From the NCBI GenBank assembly GCA_016715105.1, contig JADKBO010000026.1, positions 1 to 64,000 on the forward strand: a DNA stretch of 64,000 nucleotides. Reading direction: 5' to 3'. Position 1 is the stretch's first letter, and each line of letters begins with the position of its first letter. Below are positions 1 through 9,847 of this stretch, in pieces. The notes below the pieces were generated by a model. It saw only the letters and a program-made list of their open reading frames with translations, did not search any database and was not told the origin of the DNA. The position numbers were made by a program, and so were the translations under genes. The stretch comes from Saprospiraceae bacterium (lineage in GTDB: Bacteria; Bacteroidota; Bacteroidia; Chitinophagales; Saprospiraceae).

Positions 1-39
1 TCAAGATTCGAACTTGGAACCTACTGATTGAAGTCAGTT
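1..39. repeat. attL: degenerate copy of tRNA-Arg T-arm and anticodon arm
   Basis: Bases 1-15 are identical to 14486-14500 in the tRNA T-arm. Through about base 39 only a few positions differ (a two-base swap and one deleted base) from the tRNA anticodon-arm region. The rest of the tRNA is absent. This is the expected left attachment site after integration into the 3' part of tRNA-Arg. It sits at the very edge of the window, so its left limit is unknown. Confidence 0.75.
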
Positions 40-204
40 TTTAGTATTTCTTCGAGTTTTTCAAACGCTTTTTCTAAATTTTCAAGATTCTTTAAAATAG
101 TTTCCAATAGATCACATTTATCTATCTTTCAATTGTTTGTAATTTATTAAAACAGCTGTTTTTTTATATATTCTTTTTAATTCTTTTACATATCTTTACA
201 ATTG

Positions 205-229
205 TTGTTTGCAAGTTGTTTGCAAGTGA
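205..229 (+). repeat. Left arm-type site (25-bp direct repeat)
   Basis: This 25-bp sequence contains two tandem TTTGCAAGT words and is identical, in the same orientation, to 14396-14420 near the other end of the element. It lies just before the integrase start. Paired sites near both att cores are typical of integrase arm-binding sites; that role is inferred. Confidence 0.65.
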
Positions 230-247
230 GTATAAAAAGCTTGTTTT

Positions 248-1531
248 ATGAGATTGGACAGACCCACAACATCGGTTTATTTTGATACCAGATTTAAATC
301 TGCAATTGTCTTCCCGGTAAAGATCAGAGTTACCTTTTACAGAGAATCAAAATATTACCCTACAGGCGTGGAAGTTACAAAAGAAGACTTCGAGCGTATA
401 AATGGCAAAAGGCCCACACCTGAGGCGCGAGAACGCAAAAGAGCGATTGAGGGCCAATTGGCGCACTTTGAGAAAGTACTTGATGCACTGCCGGGTTTCT
501 CCTTTGAAAAATTTGAAAGGGCTATCAACCAGACAACCAAAGACATACTTCAGATTGAAAATGGTTTCAATGAAAATCAATGAGCTAAACAAGATAAGAA
601 ATATGGTTCTACAGACTCTATACAAATACCTGAGATACGATTACTGAGTGGGAAGCAATTAAGTCTAATTCCAAAAAGACAAAATCTCTTAAGTACCAGT
701 CCATTAGTAAAGACCTTTTGGACGAATGGAAAGCGTCAAGATCAACAAAGCCAGTAATTATTAAATACCAGGATATTGATAAAGTCTTTTTAGATGAGTG
801 GAAAGAATATTTGCTTTGGCTAGGACGATCTGAAACGACTATAGGGATATATATGAGGAACTTAAGGCATGTATATAATAGAGCCATCGAGCAGGGTGTA
901 ATTCATCAATCGTTAAGCCCTTTCAAGTCCTACAAGATACCGGTTTCCAAAAACATCAAAAAGGCACTAGCAATTGATGATATTTCCAGAATCGCAAATA
1001 CATCTATGCCAATGACTGAGCGCGGCCGCATGTGCATCGATTTGTTTATGTTCAGCTTTGCAGCCAATGGTATGAATTTTAAAGACATCTGACTACAAAC
1101 GAAATCAGATTGAAGCCAACCTGTTGAAGTTTGCAGGCGAAACTATAAATACAAAGAAAGCAGACCAGGATCAAATTGTTTACTTACATGAGTATTGCCT
1201 GCAAATAATGGCAAAGTATGATGATCCAAAAAGTGAATATGTTTTCCCATTCATTGAGCAATCTTGGTCCGATGAAGAAATACACCACAAAATCAAATGG
1301 TTCATCAAACAAGCGAATGAATGGCTTAAAAAAGTTGCGGTCTTTGAAGACATTGAAAACGGGGACCAGACATCAACTTATTATGCTAGACATTCTTATG
1401 CCACTGCTATTATCAGGAATGGCTACAGCATGGAGTATCTGCAGGAGAAACTCAAACACAGTTCGGTAAAAGTCACTCAAAACTATATTGCCTCTTTTGG
1501 CCTGGCCATCGATAAGGAGGCTAGCCGATAA
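248..1531 (+). pseudogene. Tyrosine recombinase/integrase, frameshifted
   Basis: A Bacteroidota-type phage integrase broken into at least three frames: 248-583 (N-terminal arm-binding region), about 655-1092 (SAM-like core-binding region with WEAIK to GRSETTIGIYMRNLR, running into the catalytic domain at NGMNFKDI) and 1124-1531 (catalytic part with YARHSYAT and the nucleophile-type TQNYIASF near the C-terminus). Joined pieces give roughly 420 residues, normal for the family. Frame changes fall near 585-655 and near 1092. It lies directly inside attL and is therefore the element's own integrase. As read it would be inactive, unless the breaks are sequencing indels. Confidence 0.85.
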
Positions 1532-1545
1532 AATATTAAAAGGGT

Positions 1546-2453
1546 TTGGAAATGGCAATTAACAGGATATTTACAGGGAAACGGCAACCTATGGTTAGAA
1601 GGGTTGTGCCAATGAATGTAAAGCAAGGTAATTACTATCAGGATTTAATAAAAGCTGTGGAACCAGACTCAGTTTTTATTAAAGAGTTTGAAAAGCTTTT
1701 TTCAATAAAGCCTCCAGCAGAACAGGGAGAACTCGTTGGAGTTATTTCATCAAATATTGATCAATCCAAAGTCTTGTCAAAAATAAGCACCTTGATCAAT
1801 TCGGACACCTTGAGAGGTTCAGCTATAAAACAAGCCAATCAGGCATTATCAGAGATAACCGATCTTAAAAATAGTTTTGGCCTATCACTTATTGAGGCTG
1901 TGGAAGAAACGTGTGAAATATCAACTTTTGGCCTTATTGAAGTTTTGGATTCACTATCAAAGAAGGAAAGTATATCAGAGAATGAAATTAGATTGATATT
2001 GCTTTCTTTAAGTCGTCTTAAACCCTTTTTCCAAGCGTCACAGGATTTAGGAAGAAAAATACATCAAGAATTAGAATCTGCACTTGCTTTAGATAAAGAG
2101 GAAAAACTACTTCTTGGTCCCGGTGATGATGAAAGAAGGTATTGGTCTGAACTTTATGTTGCATTCTATTCTAGACCATGGCTTTATTTTATTGATGGAA
2201 TAAGAGAGAATCCTTCAAAGTGGTTCTACCAAGAACTCAATGAGAACAATTACAATGAAATCGACACACATCACGAACCGAGTAATGATCAAAGAATATT
2301 GATTGATCAATTGTATTCCTCTAACCTTCAACTTATTTTTTTAAAACGCCGTTTGTCCTTTGGGGTTACAAAGAAGGGGCAAAAGGCTCTTTAGGTGACC
2401 TGGGTAAAATTTTTGACATAACGCCTACAAGCATCAAAAGAATTGTAAAATAG
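1546..2453 (+). pseudogene. Unrecognised element protein, C-terminus frameshifted
   Basis: The intact frame runs 1546-2394 (282 aa) but the coding pattern continues in another frame after the T-run at 2334-2341. That frame reads FFKTPFVLWGYKEGAKGSL and ends RIVK at 2453, including a possible helix-turn-helix tail (LGDLGKIFDITPTSIKRIVK). The mid-region is helical and acidic, with no motif I can name. It starts 14 bp after the integrase stop. The C-terminal HTH hints at a regulator, but this is weak. I do not recognise the family. Confidence 0.5.
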
Positions 2454-2560
2454 TTGGTCCGATCCGTGGACCAATATTGTTTTTTTTAATTGAATTTACA
2501 TTCTACTCTTTTTACCTCATGGATATACCTTTGGCTTATTACTTGAATAAATCAGAAAAA

Positions 2561-2746
2561 ATGAGTGAGAAATTATTATCCATCAGGAGAGGTTGCAGAC
2601 TACCTAAACGTCTCAGAGCAAGCCATTTATAATATGACAATGCCAAAGGCAAAACCAGAATTCCTTTCATGAAAATAGGGGGAAGACTCAGATTTGATTT
2701 AGCTAAAATAAAAGAGTGGCTCGAGACAAAAGAAGTAGCCGCTTAA
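2561..2746 (+). pseudogene. Excisionase-family HTH protein, twice frameshifted
   Basis: Reading across three frames gives an HTH_17/excisionase-type domain: MSEKLLSI, then EVADYLNVSEQAIYNMT from 2589, then KGKTRIPFMKIGGRLRFDLA and KIKEWLETKEVAA ending with TAA at 2744-2746. The DYLNVSEQAIYN helix pair and the IGGRLRFD wing are characteristic of small DNA-binding excisionases next to Bacteroidota integrases. Frame changes fall near 2586 and near 2640. It would be the directionality factor or a small regulator of the element. Confidence 0.7.
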
Positions 2747-3098
2747 TCACTATATTTGTACTTAGGTTCGTGACGCCTAGCCAAACAAGTCACAGGGTAG
2801 CACGTCCCAGCAAAAAAAAATGTGAAAAATAATAGTAAACTTCTGCCTAGTCAGGTGGCGGTAATCTTAAATCAAAAAATCATCTCGCATAGTTGAGCTA
2901 TCGCGATTGTCGAAAAACAATCGAATGGCTATGCTTTTATTTTTTTTTCAACTGAAGTGGTTCTTCATAAGGCGTTGGCATGTAAAAAAAAATGGTCCAG
3001 TGTCCTTTGACCTGAACCATTTTAAACTTAATTAGACATGACAAAGTTACTACAAGTTAATGACTTGCAACATTTTATAGAATATAAATCTTCAGCTG
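2747..3098. other. Non-coding, hairpin-rich stretch before the primase gene
   Basis: No convincing ORF. It holds a GTGAC...GTCAC inverted repeat near 2771-2794, a strong compound hairpin with T-run (2887-2949), a second hairpin (about 2982-3024, AATGGT...ACCATT) and a 12-bp inverted repeat over the primase start. The density of structure suggests termination signals or a small RNA, but nothing recognisable. Confidence 0.4.
2887..2949 (+). terminator. Rho-independent terminator-like compound hairpin
   Basis: Outer arms GCATAG (2887-2892) and CTATGC (2929-2934) enclose an inner perfect CGATTGT/ACAATCG stem (2904-2910 with 2917-2923). A T-rich tract follows at 2935-2949. This would end transcription from the integrase/excisionase side before the replication genes. 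Confidence 0.6.
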
Positions 3099-3124
3099 AT
3101 GTCAAATATTAAATCAGCTGAAGA
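3089..3124 (+). promoter_or_regulatory. 12-bp inverted repeat enclosing the primase start codon
   Basis: TCTTCAGCTGAT (3089-3100) and ATCAGCTGAAGA (3113-3124) form a perfect 12-bp inverted repeat with a 12-nt loop. The ATG of the primase gene at 3099 lies in the left arm. In mRNA this would hide the start codon; as DNA it could be an operator. Confidence 0.5.
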
Positions 3125-3702
3125 CTATCAGGCACTAATAGATTCAGGAGTATCGGTATTTGGTTGTGTTGGAAAGGAGCCCGTCGTAAGAACCTGGAGC
3201 CCTTTCACCAAAAGCTTTGCAACACCAAGAGAAATTCAAAGCTTTTGTAAAGCAGGTGCAACTGGAATAGCCGCAGTATGTGGTCAGGTTTCAGGAAACT
3301 TGATTTGTATCGATTTCGATACAAAAAATCATCCAGAAGGCGGAAAAATAGTTGATGATTGCTGCATGGCCTTAATTGACATTGTGGGTGAAGATTTATA
3401 TCGAATGGTCAGAGTTAAAACACCATCCGGAGGGACTCACCTATGGTTTAGGACGGAGGAAACCAATGATGATTACAGGAACGCAAAACTTGCATCCAGG
3501 TTCGCCACTAAAGAGGAATTACAAATAAATCCGAAAGTACCTAAACTCACCTTTATTGAAATGAGAAGACAAGGCGGTTATGCAATGGTTCCGCCTTCAC
3601 CGAACTATGTATTTGAATATGGTAGTTCTGAAAATATTCCAGTCTTTAAAATGAAATAGCTGATGAGATTCTTTCTGTTTGTAGGTCTTTCAACGAGGCT
3701 TG
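3099..3702 (+). pseudogene. Primase-polymerase (AEP) domain, N-terminal piece of replication protein
   Basis: Archaeo-eukaryotic primase/polymerase domain. Visible motifs are ICIDFD (about residues 69-74, metal-binding DxD), TPSGGTHLWFR (about 107-117) and the MRRQGGYAMVPPSPN segment (about 153-167), in the order expected of prim-pol domains of phages and plasmids. The open frame stops at 3659. A coding tail (EIADEILSVCRSFNEA) continues in another frame, after which the protein goes on in the following piece. It would prime and copy DNA at the element's origin. Start chosen at 3099 because it begins the conserved region, although it lies in an inverted repeat. Confidence 0.8.
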
Positions 3703-4645
3703 AGGAACCTTCCAGCACCAACCAGGGTTGAAAGAAAGGCCTTTGATGATTATAAGCAATCGCCTATTGATGCGTATAATTTAGATGAAAGTAATCCCTG
3801 GCGTATTGTCGTGGAAGATGAAGGATGGACATTTGTTGAGCAAAAGCGAGGACGTATTTTCTATCGTCCCCCCATCCGAAAATAAACAATCCGCAAATTG
3901 GCACATAGAAAAAAGACTCTTTTATGTCTTTACCGGGAATACATGTTTTGAATCTGAGAAAGCATACACCCCTTTCAATATTTTAAAGATCGTCAAATTT
4001 GGAGGAGATTTCATACAAGCGATTTCATACATTAAGATGAATGGATACGGTGAACAATATGATTCGTCCGAAAAAGCAGATATTAAAAAAATCAGTCTTT
4101 TATTGAGTCCGGATACTATGTTTGAGGACATAATTAAAGGATTCCCAACCATTGCAGCCCTACCAAAAGAAACAAGGGACCATATTAAAGAAGGGCTTAG
4201 TGAAAAGCAGTATGCAAAAAACAAGCTTTATTTTAGCTTGTTTAGGCAAAAAAATGGATCATGTAAGGTTGATATCTCTATCTCTAAGTTCCGGGAATTT
4301 CTCAGGAATACTTATCCCAGGTGTGGGAAATTTCGGAGGGTATCAAAAAATATTGAAGGCGATTATCTTCTAATACATGCAGACAGGAAGATTGTTGAAA
4401 AACTACCAAATGGATACGAAGACATTGCCCATTTACTTGTCCAATGGATTGATGACCATCTTTCAGAGCTGATAGACGAACCCGGTGATGCTTGGTCCAC
4501 AATCCTAAAAGAGCAACACGAGAGAACTCCGGCAGGTTTGAAAAATCTCTTTTCAGCGAGATGCAGCGAAAAGATCAAAAAGATATCGAATACATTAAGG
4601 ATGACAAACACTCTGCGTATATATGCTTTAAAGATGATGTTATAA
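3700..4645 (+). pseudogene. Middle region of the primase-helicase, frameshifted
   Basis: The coding pattern runs in one frame at 3700-3870 (WRIVVEDEGWTFVEQ...) and then shifts to the frame ending at 4645, which holds SANWHIEKRLFYVFTGNTCF and a long helical linker (GFPTIAALPKETRDHIKEGL). This is the usual linker between a prim-pol domain and a superfamily 3-type helicase. The last about 30 residues before 4645 are out of frame; true coding moves to the next frame near 4545-4555 (LFSEMQRKD). No catalytic motif is in this part. Confidence 0.65.
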
Positions 4646-5895
4646 CAGTGAACAAGGATGGGTATAGCTCATCAAAATATTGTAACGGAGAAAAATATCT
4701 TACCAAATCGGAAATATTGGACAAAGAGTTTTCTCGACCTATAGAGGGCAAGATTGGCGATTTCCAGAAATTTATTTACAACATCTCTGGAATAACATCT
4801 GATTGCCATGATAAAGGATTGCTTCAAATTTATGCTGATCAGGGCCAAACCAATTGGCTCAAGGTAGGACCATTGGTACTTGTATATGGCTATCTTATGC
4901 ACACCTACAAGGACCCTTCCAAGCCATATGCAATTGTGGTCTCTGAAGATGTCGATGATTCAGAAAAAGGCGGGGGGACGGGCAAATCTCTAGCCATGAA
5001 GGCACCCGGTCATTTAAAGAAATTGCAAGAGATAGACGGCAAAGGGTTTAAGACGAATAATCAATTTGCGTGGAGCTTGCTAGACGAGTTCACTAAGATT
5101 GGCCTTGTGAATGATGCGCCAGACACATTTGATTTTTCGGCACTGTACAACTATCTTTCTGACGGCTTCGAAATAGAGAAAAAAGGCGTTGACAGGAAAT
5201 TCATACCATTTGAGTCATCGCCTAAAATATGCATAACAACTAATTACTCTTTGGGGGATGCAAGGTCAGAGCATCAGAGCCGAAGAATCAAAACAATACT
5301 TATTCGCAGATACTACACCAGAGAATTTACACCAGAGCAAGAATTTGGAAAGACTTTCTTCTACGACTGGAATAACGAAGAATGGAACGCCTTTTATGAT
5401 TTCATGCTGACCTGCCTTTCTATTTATTTCCGATGCGGGCGAAATGTACCGAACCAAAGCGGCGGTTCAAATTCAGTAAAGAAAAAAATAAGAGCGGAGA
5501 TGGCGCCGTATGGTGATGATTTCATCTCCTATTGCGAGTCCTCCATCTTTAAAAAAATATGGAATGTTAATAGGAAAGAGGATGAGTTTTCACCCATAAT
5601 ACAACCATGGACCGAGTATACGGATTTTAAAGATAATGCTGGCATCTTTGATTCAAGGGATTTAAACGCAAAGGTTTTTAAGGATAATCTTATAAAATAT
5701 ATTAACGGAGTAATAAAACTTAAACAGACGACGAAGAAAAAGAATAATAAGGGAGAAGAGGAAGAGGATGGTGAATATGATTTTATCAAAGCACCGTTGA
5801 GTTTAAAATTAAATAAGAAGGCATGGCCATTATTCCAAAAATGGGCTTCAGATCAACCATGGTTTATTCCTGAAGAGGCTGATGTGCCATTCTAG
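4492..5895 (+). pseudogene. Superfamily 3-type replicative helicase domain (P4/DUF5906-like)
   Basis: Helicase part of the replication protein. It shows a P-loop EKGGGTGKS (about residue 163), an acidic segment WSLLDEF (about 195, candidate Walker B) and a sensor-like KICITTNYSLGDAR, followed by the arginine-rich SRRIKTILIRRYY. These fit the primase-associated helicases of phage P4-like and VirE/DUF5906 elements. The C-terminus has a KKK/EEEE-rich tract (about 420-436) before a conserved end. The first about 20 residues of the open frame are likely out-of-frame. The domain itself is intact, but its N-terminal primase half is in other frames, so the protein is probably non-functional as read. 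Confidence 0.8.
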
Positions 5896-5902
5896 GGAAA
5901 GC

Positions 5903-5991
5903 TTTTGTGGTCTAAAAAATAGGTTTTGTAGTCCATTTCTTAGGTTTTGTGGTCTAAAAAATAGGTTTTGTAGTCCATTTCTTAGGTTTTG
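5903..5991 (+). repeat. 21-bp iteron array downstream of the primase-helicase
   Basis: Four contiguous 21-bp units start at 5903, 5924, 5945 and 5966, with a partial fifth at 5987. All begin TTTTGT(G/A)GTC and end TAGG. Units 1 and 3 are identical to each other, as are 2 and 4, giving a 42-bp higher-order period. An inverted ACAAAACCT occurs at 6186-6194. Position next to the replication gene suggests an origin; this is inference. Confidence 0.75.
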
Positions 5992-6234
5992 TTTTATATA
6001 ATATTTTGATTATCAGTTGTTTATAAAATATGTGTAGTAAAATGGTAAAATTACGCACAATAGAAAATAAAAAACAATCTATATAAATAATGGTTTTCCG
6101 GGCAAAAAAAGCCTTTAAAATCATAAACATTTGATATACAGGTCTTTGTAACTTTCAAGGCTTTACAAAAGCTATAAAATTGCTTACAAAACCTAGAATA
6201 AATAATTGTACAACAATTGTAAAAGCTATTTAAC
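5992..6234. other. AT-rich non-coding region, candidate origin continuation
   Basis: Very AT-rich, no ORF, ending with the start of the small-terminase-like gene. The single inverted iteron core at 6186-6194 is the only structure seen besides short A/T runs. Confidence 0.35.
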
Positions 6235-6720
6235 ATGAATAAAATTCAAGAAAGCACCTACATCGATTATATAGTGCAGAATGTCGTCCATAAACATAGG
6301 ATCGGATATGTTGAAAATGCGGACGATTTCAAACTAGAATTTGGGTTGCAAAAATCAACCTTCTCCAAGTACTGGAAAATAGCAAAGCCGAAAATAGAAA
6401 GCCTGCAGAATGAATTAAGGATGGTCCGGGAATCTGTCGAAATCGAAGGACAAAAACTTAGAGCAGAGATCCAGATAGTTGAGAAGCTCGAGAGGATGCA
6501 AATAGCTTCTCGAATTGCCCGGGGTGAGCCAATGGTAATTAAGGGCATTGATGGAACCGTCAAGGATACTATCTGCCCATCGACCAAGGACATACTCAGA
6601 GCATTGGAGTACTTGAGTAAGGTAGAGGGAGACTATCGGGACGGCCCCACCATCAATAATAACACTTTAGTAAATACCATCGAATGCTTCGATATTGGTG
6701 GTCGAATTATTTATTTCTAA
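6235..6720 (+). CDS. Small-terminase-like phage DNA-binding protein
   Basis: 161 aa. The N-terminal region resembles an HTH (GLQKSTFSKYWKIAKPKIE), followed by a helical middle (ELRMVRESVEIEGQKLRAEI) and the pattern ERMQIASRIARGEP ... TKDILRALEYLSKVEGDY. That last pattern is typical of Bacteroidota phage small terminase subunits, which recognise packaging sites. No large terminase is visible in the element. In satellites a stand-alone small terminase can redirect a helper phage's packaging. The last about 15 residues look unlike the family and may reflect a frame change. Confidence 0.55.
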   Translation: MNKIQESTYIDYIVQNVVHKHRIGYVENADDFKLEFGLQKSTFSKYWKIAKPKIESLQNELRMVRESVEIEGQKLRAEIQIVEKLERMQIASRIARGEPMVIKGIDGTVKDTICPSTKDILRALEYLSKVEGDYRDGPTINNNTLVNTIECFDIGGRIIYF

Positions 6721-6803
6721 TCCATCATCTAATCGGACAAAATAAATATCAATCTGGACCATTTTTTTCTTAAAAAAAATATCAATCAATAAAATTTACA
6801 AAC

Positions 6804-7112
6804 ATGGCACTAATTATAATCGGTTTAATTCTTTGCGTGATAGCAACATTAGTTGTGGTTTATACAAACAGAAAACTAATTGAAGCAAATCGTAAAAATG
6901 CATATGCTCTGGACAATATAATACGGGAAAATCTCATACACGAACACGCAATTGCCCAACTAAGTGTAGAATTAAAGGATTTGAAAGATGAAGCTTCAAT
7001 TATAAGATTTTTGTTATTGACGCTAATGAAGGAGCATTACATAGATGAAGAAAATTACGAGCAAGCATCAATTGTCCAGGGAGTATTGCAAGACATGGCT
7101 AAAAAGATATAG
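6804..7112 (+). CDS. Small single-pass membrane protein, function unknown
   Basis: 102 aa. One N-terminal hydrophobic helix (residues 2-21, LIIIGLILCVIATLVVVYT), then a basic NRK and a helical, charged cytoplasmic or periplasmic tail. I do not recognise the family. It lies between the small-terminase-like and tape-measure-like genes on the same strand, 67 bp before the latter, so it may belong to the phage-derived module. No signal-peptidase site is apparent. Confidence 0.55.
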   Translation: MALIIIGLILCVIATLVVVYTNRKLIEANRKNAYALDNIIRENLIHEHAIAQLSVELKDLKDEASIIRFLLLTLMKEHYIDEENYEQASIVQGVLQDMAKKI

Positions 7113-7179
7113 CCATAAAGTATTGTGTGTGATAGTGTAATGATGATTTAAAACATAAGTAAAATATAAAAAAATCAAA

Positions 7180-8580
7180 ATGGCAGGAGAAAATATTGGA
7201 AAGTATAACATACTCTTGGAGTTCCTTACTTCAACAAACGGGGTAGATAAAGTAAAGAAAGAAACAACGGGCCTTGAGAATGTATTCGGGCGTGCAAAAG
7301 CTGCCTTTGCTGGCATAGTTGCAGGTCAATCACTTATATCTGCAGGAAAGGCCATATTTGACGTTACCAAAAAGTATGAGTCTTATGCCAAGATCCTTGA
7401 AGTGGCATTAGGCTCACAAAAAGAATCAAAGAAATCACTGGATCTTATCCAGGAGACAGCTAAAGAAACCGTTTTTTCGGTCGATGAGCTAACAGCATCT
7501 TATATAAAATTTGCCAACAGAGGCGTAAAGCTAACCAGAGAGGAGATTATTTCTTATGCCGATCTTGCTGCATCACAAGGCAAATCATTTGAACAATTGA
7601 CAGAGGCAGTTCTTGACGCAGGAACTGCAGAGTTCGAGAGGCTCAAAGAGTTTGGGATTAGGGCGTCAAAAAATGGTGACGTTGTAAGGCTTGCTTTTAG
7701 AGGAATCAACAAGGAGGTGAAAAATACGCCTGAAGCAATCAATGCAGCGATACTTTCATTCGGTAAGCTGGATGGTGTGGCAGGGTCTAACCAAGAACAG
7801 ATGAGTACTTTATCCGGTATGGTCTCAAACCTTGGTGATGGTTTTGAAAACTTATTGAAGATCGTTGGCGAAAAGCTTGCACCATTCTTTGAAGGATTTA
7901 CTTATCTCCTTTCTGGAACCGTCGGAGTCATTTCTGAGCTGATTTCTCCAACAAAAAGCCTATCAGAGAAGACTTCCGAGCTATCAGCTCAATTCAACTC
8001 TGAGATTAATGTACTTTTAAAGTTGAACCCTGAGAACGCCAATAGAGCTAGACTTATAGCCGACATAAACAGTAAGTATGGTGATTACCTTCCAAGCCTG
8101 ATCACTGAGAGAACAACAACTGAGGAGCTTTACAAATTCCAATACCTGGCCAATCAAGAGTTTAAGAAAAAAATATTTTATCAAGCGTATCAAGAAGAGC
8201 TAAATAAAGAACTCCAAAAGACCAAGAAGGCAACTCAGGAGATCGCAGACATTGAATTAAAAAGAGTTCGAACACAACAAGGTGCTCCTAGATTAAAGCA
8301 AGTGTTTGGGTCTGTGGCTGCCGATCAAATAATCGATAAAGGCTTAAAAGAAGAGGACGACCGAGCGATCAAATCAAATGAGGTCATCATAGATAATTAT
8401 GATAAAAGAGTCGCAGAGGTTGAGACTGTCTACTCAAAACTTGTAGCCAAACTCGGAGTTACTCTTCAAGACTTAGAGGCTCAATTCGGTGCTGTGGTAG
8501 CAGCCCCAGTAATAGACACAACTACAAATAATATCAGTGGTGTTGTAAAGAGAAGATCAAAACAGATTTGGAAAAGCTGA
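7180..8580 (+). pseudogene. Tape measure protein, N-terminal part
   Basis: Phage tail tape-measure protein: it sets tail length and is ejected on DNA delivery. The N-terminus shows the typical core: FGRAKAAFAGIVAGQSLISA, then YESYAKILEVALGSQKESKK, ETVFSVDELTASYIKFANRG and a helical region ending with coiled-coil stretches. The frame stops at 8580, but coding continues in the next frame from about 8547 (KEKIKTDLEKLKSTISD), so a single indel near 8545-8552 splits the gene. The combined length is about 815 aa. It is the only virion structural gene recognised in the element. Confidence 0.8.
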
Positions 8581-9632
8581 AATCTACCATCAGCGATCTT
8601 GAGACTCAATTAGAGAATCAAGTATTTAAAAAAGACTTTGTTGGTGCGGAATCAACAAAAAACTTATTGGACGATGCCAACCAAAAACTGATTGAGTTTC
8701 AATCCAACTTGAAAAAATATGATAAAGAAGACATAAATATATCAATTGCAAAAATTCTTGGATTAGGGCCAGACGACAAAGAATTTTTATTTGAATACTT
8801 CGAACTTGTTGACAAAGGCATCGATGGTTTGTTTAAAAAGCGAGAGATCGATAAAAAAACATATGATTATATAAAACTCGTGACTGGGTCAATCCTCCGA
8901 CCTGAGGATATTAGTGAGGATATCAAAAAGGATCAAAAACAAGGATTTGACGAACAAATAGGATCAGCTTTGAATAAAGCAAAAGATAAACGTTTCAACG
9001 AAGGCGATGAAGATAAGCCATTCCTTCAAGGTAAGTTTAAAATGACAGATGAAGAGTTTGCCATTTTTAAAGACAGGCTTAAGCAAGCAGAGAACGAACT
9101 AAAAAAAGTAGTTGACGCGGTTTACCAATACGAGATAGAAACAAACCAGAAAAGAATAGACTTACAACAAACGAGGGTTGAGAAAGCCAAAGAGTTTGCA
9201 GAAAAAGGCAAGGTCGAACAATTAAAGATTGAAGAAGATAGGCTTGCAGAGCTTCTAAGGAAGCAAGAGTCATATGTGGCTCAGCAACGAGCACTTGCAA
9301 ACGCGGAGGTTTTAGCTTCTTCAGGCGTTGCAGTTGCCAGTTCAATAGCAGCTGTTGCTAATTCATTTAAAACTGGCGGACCTGCAGGTATAGCAACCGG
9401 TATTGCAACAAGTTTGGCTCTTGGCGCTCAAATAGCTTTTATCATCCAAACGGTAAGGTCATCATTTTCAGATTTGAATTTCAAAGACGGTATTGAGAGG
9501 TTGAAAGGCCCTGGCACATCAACATCTGACTCGATTCCCGCATGGCTTTCAAAAAATGAGAGAGTTGTTGATGCAAAAACAAACTCCGAGATAGGCTTTA
9601 ATTTCCCAAATAAAAGCTTGTTGAAGCTGTAA
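8547..9632 (+). pseudogene. Tape measure protein, C-terminal part
   Basis: Continuation of the preceding gene in another frame. It holds long coiled-coil stretches (ISDLETQLENQ; QTRVEKAKEFAEKGKVEQLK), a hydrophobic Ala/Gly-rich segment (ASSGVAVASSIAAVANSF ... GIATSLALGAQIAFII) and the ending GTSTSDSIPAWLSKNERVVD. That last motif is the conserved C-terminal pattern of Bacteroidota tape-measure proteins. No stop other than the frame break is seen, so a single-base repair would restore a full-length protein. Confidence 0.8.
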
Positions 9633-9673
9633 AACTTTACAAGCTCTTCCCAACTATAGCTCCAAATAGGATC

Positions 9674-9847
9674 ATGCCAGTACAAGTCCAGCCTTTATAT
9701 GTCAAGAAGCTTGAGAATAGACTCAGTGAGATCGAGGACAGTATCTCCCATTTATCGTTCAATGTATCCCTTGATGCAGAAGGGTTTGCGGCAAAGCTTG
9801 ACAAAAAGAAAAACAATTTGATTGTTAGAAAAAATATGATAGGATGA
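9674..9847 (+). CDS. 57-aa phage-type protein, coupled to the next gene
   Basis: Short ORF starting MPVQVQPLYVKKLENRLSEI and ending RKNMIG. A predicted N-terminal helix (KKLENRLSEIEDSISHLS) resembles a small coiled coil. Its stop overlaps the next start (ATGA at 9844-9847), which supports translation of both. It follows the tape-measure end by 41 bp. The function is unknown. Its position fits a small tail or chaperone protein, but nothing in the sequence proves this. Confidence 0.5.
   Translation: MPVQVQPLYVKKLENRLSEIEDSISHLSFNVSLDAEGFAAKLDKKKNNLIVRKNMIG

Noticed and set aside
4152..4373. 73-aa ORF inside the primase-helicase
   Set aside because: Overlaps the frames that carry the protein's real pattern.
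5903..5991. Terminator for the helicase gene
   Set aside because: The units are direct repeats, not inverted, so they do not form a hairpin.
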